Origin: Botryllus schlosseri
Lineage: Eukaryota > Chordata > Ascidiacea > Stolidobranchia > Styelidae
NCBI GenBank assembly: GCA_000444245.1
Contig: ATSW01004603.1
Coordinates: 1 to 20,912 of the forward strand
Length of the DNA stretch: 20,912 bases
Reading direction: 5' to 3'
Shown here piece by piece: positions 20,758-20,912 of this stretch. A model generated the notes under the pieces. It did not search any database and had not been told where the DNA came from. It saw only the letters and a program-made list of their open reading frames with translations. Position numbers and translations under genes: made by a program. Every line of letters starts with the position of its first letter. The stretch's first letter is position 1.

Positions 20758-20912
20758 TATTGAATAGTATATTCATATTGAAAAAAGCCTGAATATTTTC
20801 GGCTGACACTCGTCAGGGGTAATCGTCAGCAACTAGTAGAGAATTGGAAAGAACAGCGCATATCAACAATCGTATCACAAAATATGACGTCACCAGCATG
20901 AAATTTCGAATG
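20758..20912 (+). repeat. Dispersed repeat R1, copy 2, cut by the window edge
   Basis: Same unit as at 16092-16250: AATATTTTCGGCTGACACTC, then GGTAATCGTCAGCAACTAG and ATGACGTCACCAGCATGA. It still matches at the last base, so the repeat may continue outside. Confidence 0.85.

Overview
The window is metazoan nuclear DNA, probably from an invertebrate; I cannot name the species. The evidence is a spliced animal gene (copine) with canonical GT-AG introns of 0.5 to 6 kb, an AT-rich background, many hAT-type non-autonomous transposons and a tRNA-derived SINE. There is no bacterial-style operon, CRISPR array or rRNA gene.

The one securely identified gene lies on the minus strand. Six exons between 15712 and 5979 encode the complete VWA-like (copine/A) domain and C-terminus of a copine, closest in its tail to the vertebrate CPNE5/8/9 group. 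All exon phases agree, every intron is GT-AG and the frame stays open to a TGA stop. The N-terminal C2A and C2B exons must lie beyond the right edge, because I found none between 15713 and 20912. Positions 1 to about 5400 lie downstream of this gene.

The largest copine intron (8625-14666) holds a second, plus-strand gene in opposite orientation. It is an uninterrupted 380-codon reading frame (13036-14178) for an unrecognised two-pass membrane protein with three tandem 34-residue repeats. The same intron holds a hAT element with perfect 8-bp target duplications (11356-12460), itself invaded by a 0.45-kb foldback element, plus a MITE end and two small open frames of uncertain status.

Region by region: 1-485 ends of hAT-like MITEs; about 1011-1190 a SINE copy; about 2018-2860 two copies of a repeat with a GGCCGGCC hairpin and a reversed copy of another dispersed repeat; 3195-3425 a GGCCGGCC minisatellite; 4741-5728 more hAT-like ends, including a 319-bp element just beyond the copine stop; 5979-15712 the copine 3' half with its intronic insertions; 15713-20912 presumed upstream copine intron or intergenic DNA, with a hAT element with perfect target duplications (17382-17938), weak plus-strand exon candidates (18220-18886), a SINE, a GC-rich dispersed repeat and a hAT-like element.

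No functional pathway links the genes. The main interest is architectural: an unrecognised intron-nested membrane-protein gene, an unusual palindromic GGCCGGCC repeat family, and a long intronic foldback that would be transcribed with copine.
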